Assembly (NCBI GenBank): GCA_049522755.1
Contig: JBEKNN010000015.1
Span: forward strand, 1 to 61,901
Length of the DNA: 61,901 bases
Source: PALSA-243 sp049522755
GTDB taxonomy: Bacteria; Acidobacteriota; Terriglobia; Bryobacterales; Bryobacteraceae
Reading direction: 5' to 3'
Positions 17,327-25,747 of this stretch are shown one piece after another (position 1 is the stretch's first letter; every line of letters begins with the position of its first letter). The translations under genes were made by a program, and so were the position numbers. The notes beneath the pieces are model-generated. The model saw only the letters and a list, made by a program, of their open reading frames with translations, was not told where the DNA came from and ran no database searches.

Positions 17327-20300
17327 ATGACTACTGCTGAGTCATACCGCGTGGGTAGGTCGGAGAGACCGGAAATGATGAGCTTAGACCGGGGCAACGC
17401 GCAGGTTTGGCGCCGGTATGCCCCACGGGCTGTGGCGCTTTGGGCCATCACGCTGGCCATACCAGGAGCCATAGCGACAGCGCCTGCCGCCGGACCCAGC
17501 GCATTTTCCGCCATCTTCGGCGGCCTCGGCCAGGATTACGCCTCTTCGTTGGCAACCGACGCTCAAGGCAACGTCTACGTGGCCGGCTTAACCTATTCAT
17601 CTGATTTTCCAGTTACGCCAGGCGCGGCGCAGACCCAGTTTGGCGGCACTTGCGACGCTTTCGTGTCCAAGTTCGGGCCCGATGGCACTTTGCTCTGGTC
17701 CACGTTCCTTGGCGGCATTCTCGACGATTGGGCCACCGGCGTAGCCGTAGACGGCGCCGGCAACGTGTGGGTCACCGGATGGACGCGCTCCGCCAATTTC
17801 CCGCTCGTCAATCCGATCCAGGGAACGCTCGACAATGGCGCATCCGACGACTACGATGCCTTCGTGGCGAAGCTCGACCCCACCGGGAGCCAGCTCTTGT
17901 ATTCCACGTTCCTGGGCGGCGCGGCCGATGACGGGGCTGCCGGCATCGCGCTGGACGTGGCCGGGAACGCTTACGTCGCCGGAACTTCCCAATCGGAAAC
18001 GGGCTTCCCCGGCGCGCAGAATGCGCCCAACACGTTCGGCATCTTCGTCAGCAAGCTGAATGCTCAGGGCGCGCTGGTTTACACTTTCATCCATCCCTAC
18101 GGCAGCGCCGGCGGCATCGCGCTGGATGCATCGGGCAGCGCCTACGTCACGGGATCGGTCTCGTCGGTCAACCCCTCCCGCGCCACACAAACTTTTGGTC
18201 CGCCGGGCAACGCGTACGCCATTGCCTTCAAAATCTCGCCGGATGGATCGAAGAAAATCTACGAGACCGCTTTGGGCGGCAGCGTCAGCGCGGCCGGTGC
18301 GGCGATCGCGGTGGACGGCAGCGGCGCGGCGTACGTGGCGGGAAGCACTTCGTCGGTGGATTTCCCGCTGGTGCAGCCAATCCAAAATTCGCTGGGCGCG
18401 CGTCCGCTCTGGAAAAGCACTGACAGCGGAGTCACCTGGGCGCCCATGGATGCTCTGCCGTTCGCGCTTCCGCAGGCGCTGGTCGCGGACCCGACCGCGC
18501 CCAACACGCTCTACGCCGCTACCACCGATCTTGGCATCTTCAAAAGCCTGGATGGCGGCGTCACCTGGACCGCGGCCAACAACGGCATAGCCAACGCCAC
18601 CGCGCAGGCGCTGGCCATCGATCCGGTCCATCCGCAGACCTTATACGCAGTCTCAGCGCCCGCTTATGCGGCCACTGCAAGCGTCTATAAGACCGTGGAC
18701 GGCGCCACTAGCTGGACCCTCATCGATTCCCCCGCAGGCGCGGTTTCGCAACTTCCAGTGGACGCGCAGAATCCCAACATCGTCTGGGAAGTCACCTCCC
18801 CTCTACGGCAGAGCACCGACGGCGGCGCCACATGGAATACCGTGACGTTCCCGGGAAGCGTGGAATCCATGGCGCTCGACCCGCGTGTGAGCGGCAATAT
18901 CTTCGCCATCTCGAACCTCGTGTTCTGCGGGGTTTTCTGCACCAATAATCAAAATCCGTACATCTATCACAGCACCGACGGCGGCGCCGATTGGGTCCAG
19001 ATCTCTTCCCCGACGCCGGTCGTACCACCCGGCTTGACTGTGGACGGCTCCACGAACCCGTCGACGATATACGACGGCCTCGCCGATCGCAGCGTCGATG
19101 GCGGCGTCACATGGACGCCGGTCACTCCCCCGCCCGGTGCGATTTCGGGATCCATCGCCGTCGCGGTAGATTCCAGCGGAAAGCTCTATGCGGCGGTCTA
19201 CGACAACGGCATCTTCGTTTCGAGCGACCACGGCCAGACGTGGACGGCCATCGGCTCCCCGATTCAGCCGTTCAGCTCCCCGTTGATTGGCCCGGCAATC
19301 GCCGCCATACTTCCAGCAGGGACGCCTGGGAGCACGACGAGCACTGTCTACGCCATGGTCAATCAGACCGGGACAAGCGGCTTCGTCACCAAGCTCACCC
19401 CGGATGGGTCGAGCATTGTCTACTCCACTTACCTGCGCGGTCACTCCTCCATGGAGGCGAATGTGATCTACGCCGCCGAACCCGGCGCGTTCGAAACGCA
19501 GAATTGGATCTCCGGCATCGCTGTCGACGCGGCCGGAAACGCGGTGGTAGCCGGTGGAACTCGCAGCGTGGATATGCCCGTGGCGTTCCCGGCGCAGGCT
19601 GCCAATGCCGGACTGGCGGATGCCTTCGCGTCGACCATCTCCGCGGATGGGAGTAAGTTGACTTACTCCACTTACTTGGGCGGCTCGCAGGATGACGGCG
19701 CGCTGGCAGTCGCGGTCGACTCTCAGGGCAACGTGATTCTGGCGGGACAGACACGGTCTTACAGCGACTTCCCGGTTTCGGGTCCGCAGCAGCCGAAGGG
19801 GGGATACGGCGATGCGTTCGTCACCAGGCTGCCGCCGCCCGCCGCGCCGGTCATCGCTTCCGTAGTCAACGCCGCCAGTCTCCAACCCGGCATCGAAGCC
19901 GGTTCCTTGGTGACCATTCTTGGCTCCAACCTGGCTAACACCAACACCGGGCAAAGCTGGAGCGCCAGTGAAATCGTCAACGGCATCCTGCCCACTTCAC
20001 TCGAGGGCGTCAGCGTCACCATCGACGGCAAACCAGCCTTCGTAGCTTACATCAGCCCCACTCAGATCAACGTGCAGGCGCCCTCGGATGCCACCGTCGG
20101 TTCGGTGCATGTGGTAGTGACCAACAACGGCGCCGTCAGCGCTCCCGCCACAGCGCAACTGCAGCCCGCCGCGCCCGCGTTCTTTCAATATCCGGGGACC
20201 AATTACGCTTCCGCCTCGCTGCTGCCCGGCTACGCGCAGGTGGCCGACCCATCCGCCGTTCCCGGAGCCGTTGCGGCCAAGCCGGGGGATATCGTGGTGT

Positions 20301-20569
20301 TGTGGGGCACAGGCTTCGGAGCTACCAACCCCGCTGTGGCTGCCGGCACGCTGGTGACCGGCGCGCCGGTGGTCGTGACCACCCCAATCGTGACCGTCGG
20401 CGGCGTAGCGGCGCCGGTGATCAGCGCGGTCCTGACCCCGGGAACCGCCGGGCTATACCAGGTGACGATTCAAATTCCGCAAGCGGCCCCCGCCGGGGCG
20501 GTCGCGGTGCAGGCGTCGGTCGGCGGATTGCAGACCGCAAACGGAGTGACGATCTTCGTGGGGCAATAG
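17327..20569 (+). CDS. SBBP-repeat / sortilin-like propeller protein with TIGR03437 C terminus
   Basis: 1080 residues. After a signal-anchor (ALWAITLAIPGAIATAPAAG) come SBBP beta-propeller repeats (about 60-358; GNVYVAGLTYSSDFPVT and similar), then BNR/VPS10-like repeats (about 361-645; KSTDSGVTWAP, KSLDGGVTWTAANNGI, SSDHGQTWTAIG), then SBBP repeats again (about 684-834) and finally a TIGR03437 domain (about 839-1080; VVNAASLQPGIEAGSLVTI). TIGR03437 is a C-terminal module of Solibacter-type surface proteins. The order suggests one propeller inserted into another. Likely secreted or surface-bound; ligand unknown. Confidence 0.9.
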   Translation: MTTAESYRVGRSERPEMMSLDRGNAQVWRRYAPRAVALWAITLAIPGAIATAPAAGPSAFSAIFGGLGQDYASSLATDAQGNVYVAGLTYSSDFPVTPGAAQTQFGGTCDAFVSKFGPDGTLLWSTFLGGILDDWATGVAVDGAGNVWVTGWTRSANFPLVNPIQGTLDNGASDDYDAFVAKLDPTGSQLLYSTFLGGAADDGAAGIALDVAGNAYVAGTSQSETGFPGAQNAPNTFGIFVSKLNAQGALVYTFIHPYGSAGGIALDASGSAYVTGSVSSVNPSRATQTFGPPGNAYAIAFKISPDGSKKIYETALGGSVSAAGAAIAVDGSGAAYVAGSTSSVDFPLVQPIQNSLGARPLWKSTDSGVTWAPMDALPFALPQALVADPTAPNTLYAATTDLGIFKSLDGGVTWTAANNGIANATAQALAIDPVHPQTLYAVSAPAYAATASVYKTVDGATSWTLIDSPAGAVSQLPVDAQNPNIVWEVTSPLRQSTDGGATWNTVTFPGSVESMALDPRVSGNIFAISNLVFCGVFCTNNQNPYIYHSTDGGADWVQISSPTPVVPPGLTVDGSTNPSTIYDGLADRSVDGGVTWTPVTPPPGAISGSIAVAVDSSGKLYAAVYDNGIFVSSDHGQTWTAIGSPIQPFSSPLIGPAIAAILPAGTPGSTTSTVYAMVNQTGTSGFVTKLTPDGSSIVYSTYLRGHSSMEANVIYAAEPGAFETQNWISGIAVDAAGNAVVAGGTRSVDMPVAFPAQAANAGLADAFASTISADGSKLTYSTYLGGSQDDGALAVAVDSQGNVILAGQTRSYSDFPVSGPQQPKGGYGDAFVTRLPPPAAPVIASVVNAASLQPGIEAGSLVTILGSNLANTNTGQSWSASEIVNGILPTSLEGVSVTIDGKPAFVAYISPTQINVQAPSDATVGSVHVVVTNNGAVSAPATAQLQPAAPAFFQYPGTNYASASLLPGYAQVADPSAVPGAVAAKPGDIVVLWGTGFGATNPAVAAGTLVTGAPVVVTTPIVTVGGVAAPVISAVLTPGTAGLYQVTIQIPQAAPAGAVAVQASVGGLQTANGVTIFVGQ

Positions 20570-20616
20570 CTGCTATGAGACCCTGCGTGGCGCGGGAGAA
20601 GCGAAGCGCCTCGCCG

Positions 20617-20689
20617 ACTGGCCGAACACCCCTCGGTGGCGCTCAACATGGCGGAACGGTTAGAGGGCGATGGCATCTTTACGCCGCAG
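20617..20689 (+). pseudogene. Displaced 73-bp fragment of a coiled-coil protein gene
   Basis: This stretch matches 16856-16928 at 67 of 73 positions in the same orientation, beginning ACTGGCCGAACACC and ending ACGCCGCAG. It corresponds to the end of the coiled coil and the start of the C-terminal domain of that protein. Homology stops abruptly at 20689, where a truncated TonB receptor relic begins on the other strand, so the junction is a rearrangement point. Confidence 0.85.
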
Positions 20690-21299
20690 CCAGTCATCGG
20701 CATAAGGCGAAGGGCGAACTCGGCCGCGACCAGGTGGAACGGCTCATGGAGCAGGATGCCGTCCAGATAGAGTCCGATGCGGCTGAAGTCGGCGCCGCGC
20801 AGCGAGAAGCGCGCTTCGAAATCGTTGTTGGATGTGATGCCCGGCAAACTCTGCACGGCGGCAACGGATCGTCGGCCAGCAAGCTACCCAGATTCTTGGC
20901 ATCGTTACCCGCCAGGGTAATCGCATCGGGACAGTCTCCCCGCGAGGTCTCGAAGGGATCGGCCTTTGCCGCCACGTTCTCGGTCTGGCGCAGAGTATCG
21001 GGAGTCAGGACGATGCGAAATTCCTTGCTCTCGCCGGCGTCCAGATGGAACGGGTGCTTCTCCATGTGATAACCGACTGTAGATTGATACGTTGCGCGTG
21101 TAATCGCCAGGCGCGATGCCTGGAAGTCTGAAGTGTCCGGCGGCGTCGGACGCGGCGCTGTACGCGGTTCCCGCCAGCTGAATCTGAGTGTTGGCAAGCG
21201 CTTCACCGCCGCGGGCGTCGACAACTGAACCCGAATCCCGGCGTTCTGCGCAGCAGCGCACCTGAGTAACAGCGCGGCCGCCAGCCTAACCTCCGCCAC
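20690..21299 (-). pseudogene. Relic of a TonB-dependent receptor (N-terminal region only)
   Basis: Read on the minus strand, coding potential jumps between all three frames. A leader-like start lies at 21299-21240, a carboxypeptidase-regulatory domain (SVVDARGGEALANTQIQLAG, then DAAGHFRLPGIAPGDYT) at about 21235-21105, a linker (FHLDAGESKEFRIVLTP, then DAITLAGNDAKNLGSLLADDP) back in the first frame to about 20867, and the plug domain (QSLPGITSNNDFEARFSLRG, IGLYLDGILLHEPFHLV) in a third frame. The barrel is missing: the relic ends where the 73-bp fragment begins. At least three frameshifts make it non-functional as a receptor. Confidence 0.85.
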
Positions 21300-21363
21300 G
21301 TAGCCGCAGGTTCCGGCCGCTCCGGGAATACTATAGATCCAACACTGGCGACCTCACCTTATC

Positions 21364-22113
21364 TCAGCTCTGAGTCTCGGTCAGACGTGTAAGCGCGTCT
21401 TGCAATCTTTCCGCAAGTTCCGCGTCGACGCTTCGAATCTCGCTCAGCAATCCGCGAATCACAACCCGGAAGGCCCGCGAGAGTTCGGCGGCATCCAGTT
21501 GCCGGACCAGGGAATCTTCGAATGGCGCAGTCACTTCGTTTGGCAGCAGGTCCATGCCGCGGCCATGAACGGCAGGAAGGCCGTGACGAATGCAGGCCAG
21601 CGCAAGCGCGTTGTCGCGAATACCGCTGATCATGTATTCCGCCTGCCATAACTTTCGTCTGGCAATGCTGCTCCGCGCATGCAATGCGTAAAGCCAGCCA
21701 AGGCCAATGATGTCCGCGGGCGGCGTTGGCGGCATATGCCGGGACTCATTCGCCTTTCCGAACATCAGGCGGAACGTTGGCGCCAAGGCTCGGAACTCCG
21801 CCGCGGAAACGAACGCGAGATCGACCTGCAGCGTGCTCGCGAGCAAAAATACACGATACACCCACGCGCCAAACTGCATGTCAAGATGGTGCAAGGCGAG
21901 ATGCTGATGGTACATGTGCGCCGTCCAATCGGCGAGGGTGGTTGGCACTTCAGCGGCATCGCCGACGCCGAATGCGAGATCTATATCCGACCATTGGTCT
22001 TCGCGTCCGTCTGCGGCCGAGCCGGTAATCGCGGCGCCACTGACGCGCCGGTCACCGGCGGCGTATTCCAGAAGGTCGGAACGCACGCGATCGCGTTCTA
22101 TTGGAGTATACAT
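21364..22113 (-). CDS. Nucleotidyltransferase-domain protein
   Basis: 249 residues. The N terminus holds the polymerase-beta-type nucleotidyltransferase motif: G31-S32 in AAITGSAADGREDQWSDIDL with the metal-binding aspartates D43 and D45. The rest is helical (for example ARSSIARRKLWQAEYMISGI), like aminoglycoside adenylyltransferases or HEPN-linked nucleotidyltransferases. No partner antitoxin-like gene is adjacent. It could modify a small molecule or a tRNA; the substrate cannot be inferred. It is divergent from a TonB receptor gene. Confidence 0.75.
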   Translation of the reverse strand: MYTPIERDRVRSDLLEYAAGDRRVSGAAITGSAADGREDQWSDIDLAFGVGDAAEVPTTLADWTAHMYHQHLALHHLDMQFGAWVYRVFLLASTLQVDLAFVSAAEFRALAPTFRLMFGKANESRHMPPTPPADIIGLGWLYALHARSSIARRKLWQAEYMISGIRDNALALACIRHGLPAVHGRGMDLLPNEVTAPFEDSLVRQLDAAELSRAFRVVIRGLLSEIRSVDAELAERLQDALTRLTETQS

Positions 22114-22246
22114 AGGGTGTCTGATCTGGTCTCATCTTATGATGCCCGCGTCCGTGCCTGTTCTTCTCCCCATCGGAATGCCCGCCGTGCCCGGCGACTC
22201 GCCGCATATACGCGTCACCAATTATTCATCTTTGCTTAACAAAAAC

Positions 22247-25200
22247 ATGCGAGACTCGATTACATTCATGGCAATTCCTCGTTACATCGCCCTGTTTTTT
22301 CTATTCCTTCTTCTACCCTTAAGTCCGGCCGTCTTGCAAGCGCAAGTGGACCGCACGGCCCTCACGGGAACCGTGACCGACCAGCAGGGGAATCGGGTTC
22401 CCCAATCCAGAGTGCGCGCCACTGAAGCTGCGACAGGCTTTCAGCGGGAGACCTTGACAACGTCGCAGGGCACTTATGAACTGCCCGGCCTTCCGCCCGG
22501 CATTTACTCGGTCCAGTTTATCAAAGCCGGTTTCTCGGCCTATACCGCGGAGGGCGTGGAGCAGATCGTGGGGCAAACCCGGACCTTGAACGCCCGGCTG
22601 GAATTGGTGCACGGTAAAGAGCAGACCACCGTTACCGAACCTCTGGTGCAACTTGATAAGGTGGACGCGACGATCGGCGCCGCCATCGAGCAGGCACAGG
22701 TCGACAATCTGCCGATCAACGGCAGGAATTGGGCCACGTTGACAGCGCTAGCGCCTGGCGCTATCGATAACGGCGCCGGCGATCAAAGGACGATTCGCTT
22801 CGCGGGGCACGGATTGGACGATAACAATCTGACCCTTGACGGAGTCGATGCAACTGCTGTTTACAATCAGGAACAGAGAGAGTATATGCGCCTCAACATT
22901 CCTCTCGATTCCATTGAGGAATTCCAGGTACAGTCGCAGAACTTTGGCGCCGACACTCAATCCGGTACAGCGGGCGGGCAAGTATCCGTGGTCTCACCCT
23001 CTGGCACGAACAGTTTTCATGGGGCGGCCTTCGATTATTTCCGGAATGATGCCCTCGACGCGCGCTCGCCGTTCGACGCAGCGTCTCCCGACCCTTTTCT
23101 GCTGAATCAGTTCGGGGGCGCGCTTGGCGGCCCCATCGTACGCCGCAAGCTTTTCTTCGAGGTCAACTATGAGGGTCTGCGGCAGAGACTCGATGGCACG
23201 CAGATTGGACTCACGCCGAGTCCGGCTTTTGCAGCACAAGCCGCGGCTGTCTCGCCCGCGCTAATTCCAATCCTGCAGGCGTATCCCGCGGGCACGGCCC
23301 CGACTTCCAATCCCAGCGTATGGCAATATCAGGCGCCGGGCAGGCAGGTTGACAACGAGGATTCGGGGATGATCCGGCTCGATCGTTATTTCTCCGAACG
23401 TACAACGGCATTTGTTCGCTTTAATGCGGATCAGGCAGTCGAGTCAATCCCCACCGGCCAACTTACTGCCCGGACGCTGTACGATACCAAATTCAATAAC
23501 GGAGTGTTTGCCCTGTCGCATGTTTTTACCCCTGCGCTGATCGACGAAGTCAAATTCGGGATAAACCAAACCATCTATCACACCGCCAACCTTTCGCCGG
23601 TCCCGTTCGCCGTCGACGTATCCGGATTCAGCGCCCTGACTGGATCGTCAACCACCGACTATCCCTCGAAGAGTCTGGATCTCATCGACGATCTATCCTG
23701 GGCGAAAGGCAAACACATTCTCAAGTTCGGATTTGAGACACGATGGATTCTGCTCAACCAGGGTACATCGCAAAGCGGAACCTTGACTTACAACTCGACG
23801 GCCGCTTTTCTCGACAACAGCATGGGCTCCGCCTCCTATACTGCGATTCTGCCTCTGGTAAGGCAGCGCAAGACTCAGTACTTCGGCTATGCGCAGGACG
23901 AATGGAAAGCAACTGCCAATCTGACCATCACCGCCGGAATCCGCTACAACTTCTTCAACGCTCTGCATGCCATAGGCTATGATGACGTTCCGTTCGATTT
24001 CGGCACTTGCGGCGGGTACTGCTCCCGTTACGATGCCTTCTTTCATCCCCGATACGCCGATTTGGACCCGCGTCTCGGCATCGCGTGGGCGCATAGCGAC
24101 ACGGTTCTGCGCGTCGGCGCCGGCATTTACCACACCGATGGCCAGGAAGACGACCAGAACCTTCCCATCTCCAATACCGTCGACCGATACTCCTTCAGCA
24201 ACACGTCGTTCCCTACGCTCTCCTATCCTCTAGCTCCGTTCCTTCAGTACGCGGAAAACGGCGGGCTGGGTGTTGTCTCTCCGCGCGATTTGGATCGCAA
24301 CCGGAAAGACGATTACGTGGCGGCGTGGACCGCGTCGGTTCAGCGGAAACTACCTTTCCATATCCTGGGAACCGCGAGCTATCTGGGCAACAAAGGAACA
24401 CATGTTCTGACCACGACCTATGTGAACCTGATAAGTCCGCAGACAGGCGTTGCGCCTTACCCCGCATTCGGTCCGGTGTCGTGGCGCGGCGACGTTGGAA
24501 ACAGCACCTTCCATGCGTTGCAAGTGAATGCCCGCAGGGCCTTTCAGAACGGCTTCCTGCTCTCGGCGAATTACATGTGGTCGCATTCGATCAACGACGG
24601 CAGCATTGGGGGCGGGGAATCCGACACGCCGCAGGATTCCTTCTGCAGATCGTGCGATAAGGCGAGCAGCGACGATGACTCTCGCCAGGTATTCAACCTC
24701 TCCGCAGTCTATCAACTGCCATTCGGAGCAGGCAAGCGTTATCTCAGCAGCCCTGGTACGGTGCGGGCGCTATTAGGCGGCTGGACCCTAAGCGCAATTG
24801 GAACGTCGCAGACCGGGCTTCCTTTCAACATCACAATCGATCGTTCCAATGGGTCTGTGCCGGGTGACTATGCGATCAGTGGGGAAGAACGGCCGAATTA
24901 TGTGTATGGCGTCTCACTCACTCCGCCCGGCGGATCTACTCCGGCGGAATGGGTAAACCCGGCCGCGTTTTCCACGCCTGCTTCAGGGACGTTTGGTAAT
25001 CTGGGCCGCAACGCCTTTCGCGCTCCCGGCGTTTCCGAAGTCGAGCTTGCACTGTCAAAGGATGTCCCGATCGCTGAACGCGCCAAGGTTCGTTTCCGGG
25101 CGGACGTGTTCAACGTTTTCAATCGCGCTCAGTTTGGCGCTCCTAACGCGGACTTATCTCAGACCAACTTCGGTGTAATCACCACCACGATCAGCAGCTA

Positions 25201-25258
25201 TGCGACGGGGCGAGGCACGCCGCGAGAGTTTCAACTCTCGGCCAAGGTATCCTTTTAG
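22247..25258 (+). CDS. Oar-like TonB-dependent receptor 1
   Basis: 1003 residues (ATG at 22247; an ATG at 22268 is equally possible). A signal peptide (YIALFFLFLLLPLSPAVLQA) is followed by a carboxypeptidase-regulatory-like domain (TGTVTDQQGNRVPQSRVRAT), a plug domain (LPINGRNWATLTALAPGAID, DDNNLTLDGVDATAV) and an outer-membrane beta barrel rich in aromatic strands. The last residue is Phe (LSAKVSF), the usual signal for BAM-mediated insertion. Acidobacteria carry dozens of such receptors for uptake of large polymers; the ligand is unknown. An identical architecture is decayed at 20.7-21.3 kb. Confidence 0.92.
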   Translation: MRDSITFMAIPRYIALFFLFLLLPLSPAVLQAQVDRTALTGTVTDQQGNRVPQSRVRATEAATGFQRETLTTSQGTYELPGLPPGIYSVQFIKAGFSAYTAEGVEQIVGQTRTLNARLELVHGKEQTTVTEPLVQLDKVDATIGAAIEQAQVDNLPINGRNWATLTALAPGAIDNGAGDQRTIRFAGHGLDDNNLTLDGVDATAVYNQEQREYMRLNIPLDSIEEFQVQSQNFGADTQSGTAGGQVSVVSPSGTNSFHGAAFDYFRNDALDARSPFDAASPDPFLLNQFGGALGGPIVRRKLFFEVNYEGLRQRLDGTQIGLTPSPAFAAQAAAVSPALIPILQAYPAGTAPTSNPSVWQYQAPGRQVDNEDSGMIRLDRYFSERTTAFVRFNADQAVESIPTGQLTARTLYDTKFNNGVFALSHVFTPALIDEVKFGINQTIYHTANLSPVPFAVDVSGFSALTGSSTTDYPSKSLDLIDDLSWAKGKHILKFGFETRWILLNQGTSQSGTLTYNSTAAFLDNSMGSASYTAILPLVRQRKTQYFGYAQDEWKATANLTITAGIRYNFFNALHAIGYDDVPFDFGTCGGYCSRYDAFFHPRYADLDPRLGIAWAHSDTVLRVGAGIYHTDGQEDDQNLPISNTVDRYSFSNTSFPTLSYPLAPFLQYAENGGLGVVSPRDLDRNRKDDYVAAWTASVQRKLPFHILGTASYLGNKGTHVLTTTYVNLISPQTGVAPYPAFGPVSWRGDVGNSTFHALQVNARRAFQNGFLLSANYMWSHSINDGSIGGGESDTPQDSFCRSCDKASSDDDSRQVFNLSAVYQLPFGAGKRYLSSPGTVRALLGGWTLSAIGTSQTGLPFNITIDRSNGSVPGDYAISGEERPNYVYGVSLTPPGGSTPAEWVNPAAFSTPASGTFGNLGRNAFRAPGVSEVELALSKDVPIAERAKVRFRADVFNVFNRAQFGAPNADLSQTNFGVITTTISSYATGRGTPREFQLSAKVSF

Positions 25259-25747
25259 GTGGGTAGCCAGTTTAGCCGCCGGACGACCAACGGGGATATG
25301 GACTCGGTAACTGCCTGTCTGCGACTTCCGCCTATGTGCGAGGCGCCGTAGGCTGTCCGCCTTCCATGCTCGCGACCACGAATTGTCTGTTGGTCTCATA
25401 GCCATTCAGAAGGGGTATCTGGATCGGCGTCGGCCGCGCCTCCACGACGACGTGCTGCTCTTCAGCCTGAGGTCAACCGGACGCTCAAGCGCAATAGCGG
25501 ACTTCACTTCGTACAGGGTCCATGGGCGGAATATCACATCGTCACCGCGGCGTGCCGCGGCAAGCACTCAGGGGAGTCAAGCGGTGCGAATAATCACGCG
25601 GCTCGCGGGAAACGCCCGGTCCTTACCCTACCCGCCAGCCCGTCCGATTAACGTAAAGAGCACGCTAATACACGGTTAATTCACTTCTCGTCGCGGGATA
25701 TTTCCCATATAGTCCCTCGCAGGAAGCGCATTTCCAAGGAGGTATTC
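25259..25747. other. Spacer between two receptor genes holding a possible gene relic and an SD site
   Basis: On the minus strand 25332-25560 reads as a coherent C-terminal peptide if one frameshift near 25470 is allowed: DDVIFRPWTLYEVKSAIALE in one frame, then EEQHVVVEARPTPIQIPLLN and QFVVASMEGGQPTAPRT with a stop in another. I do not recognise the family. The right end has the strong AGGAGG that serves the next receptor gene. Nothing else coherent is visible. Confidence 0.4.

Noticed and set aside
21679..22239. A 186-codon plus-strand frame antisense to the nucleotidyltransferase
   Set aside because: The minus strand has the GS...DxD motif and consistent helical protein; the plus frame has none.
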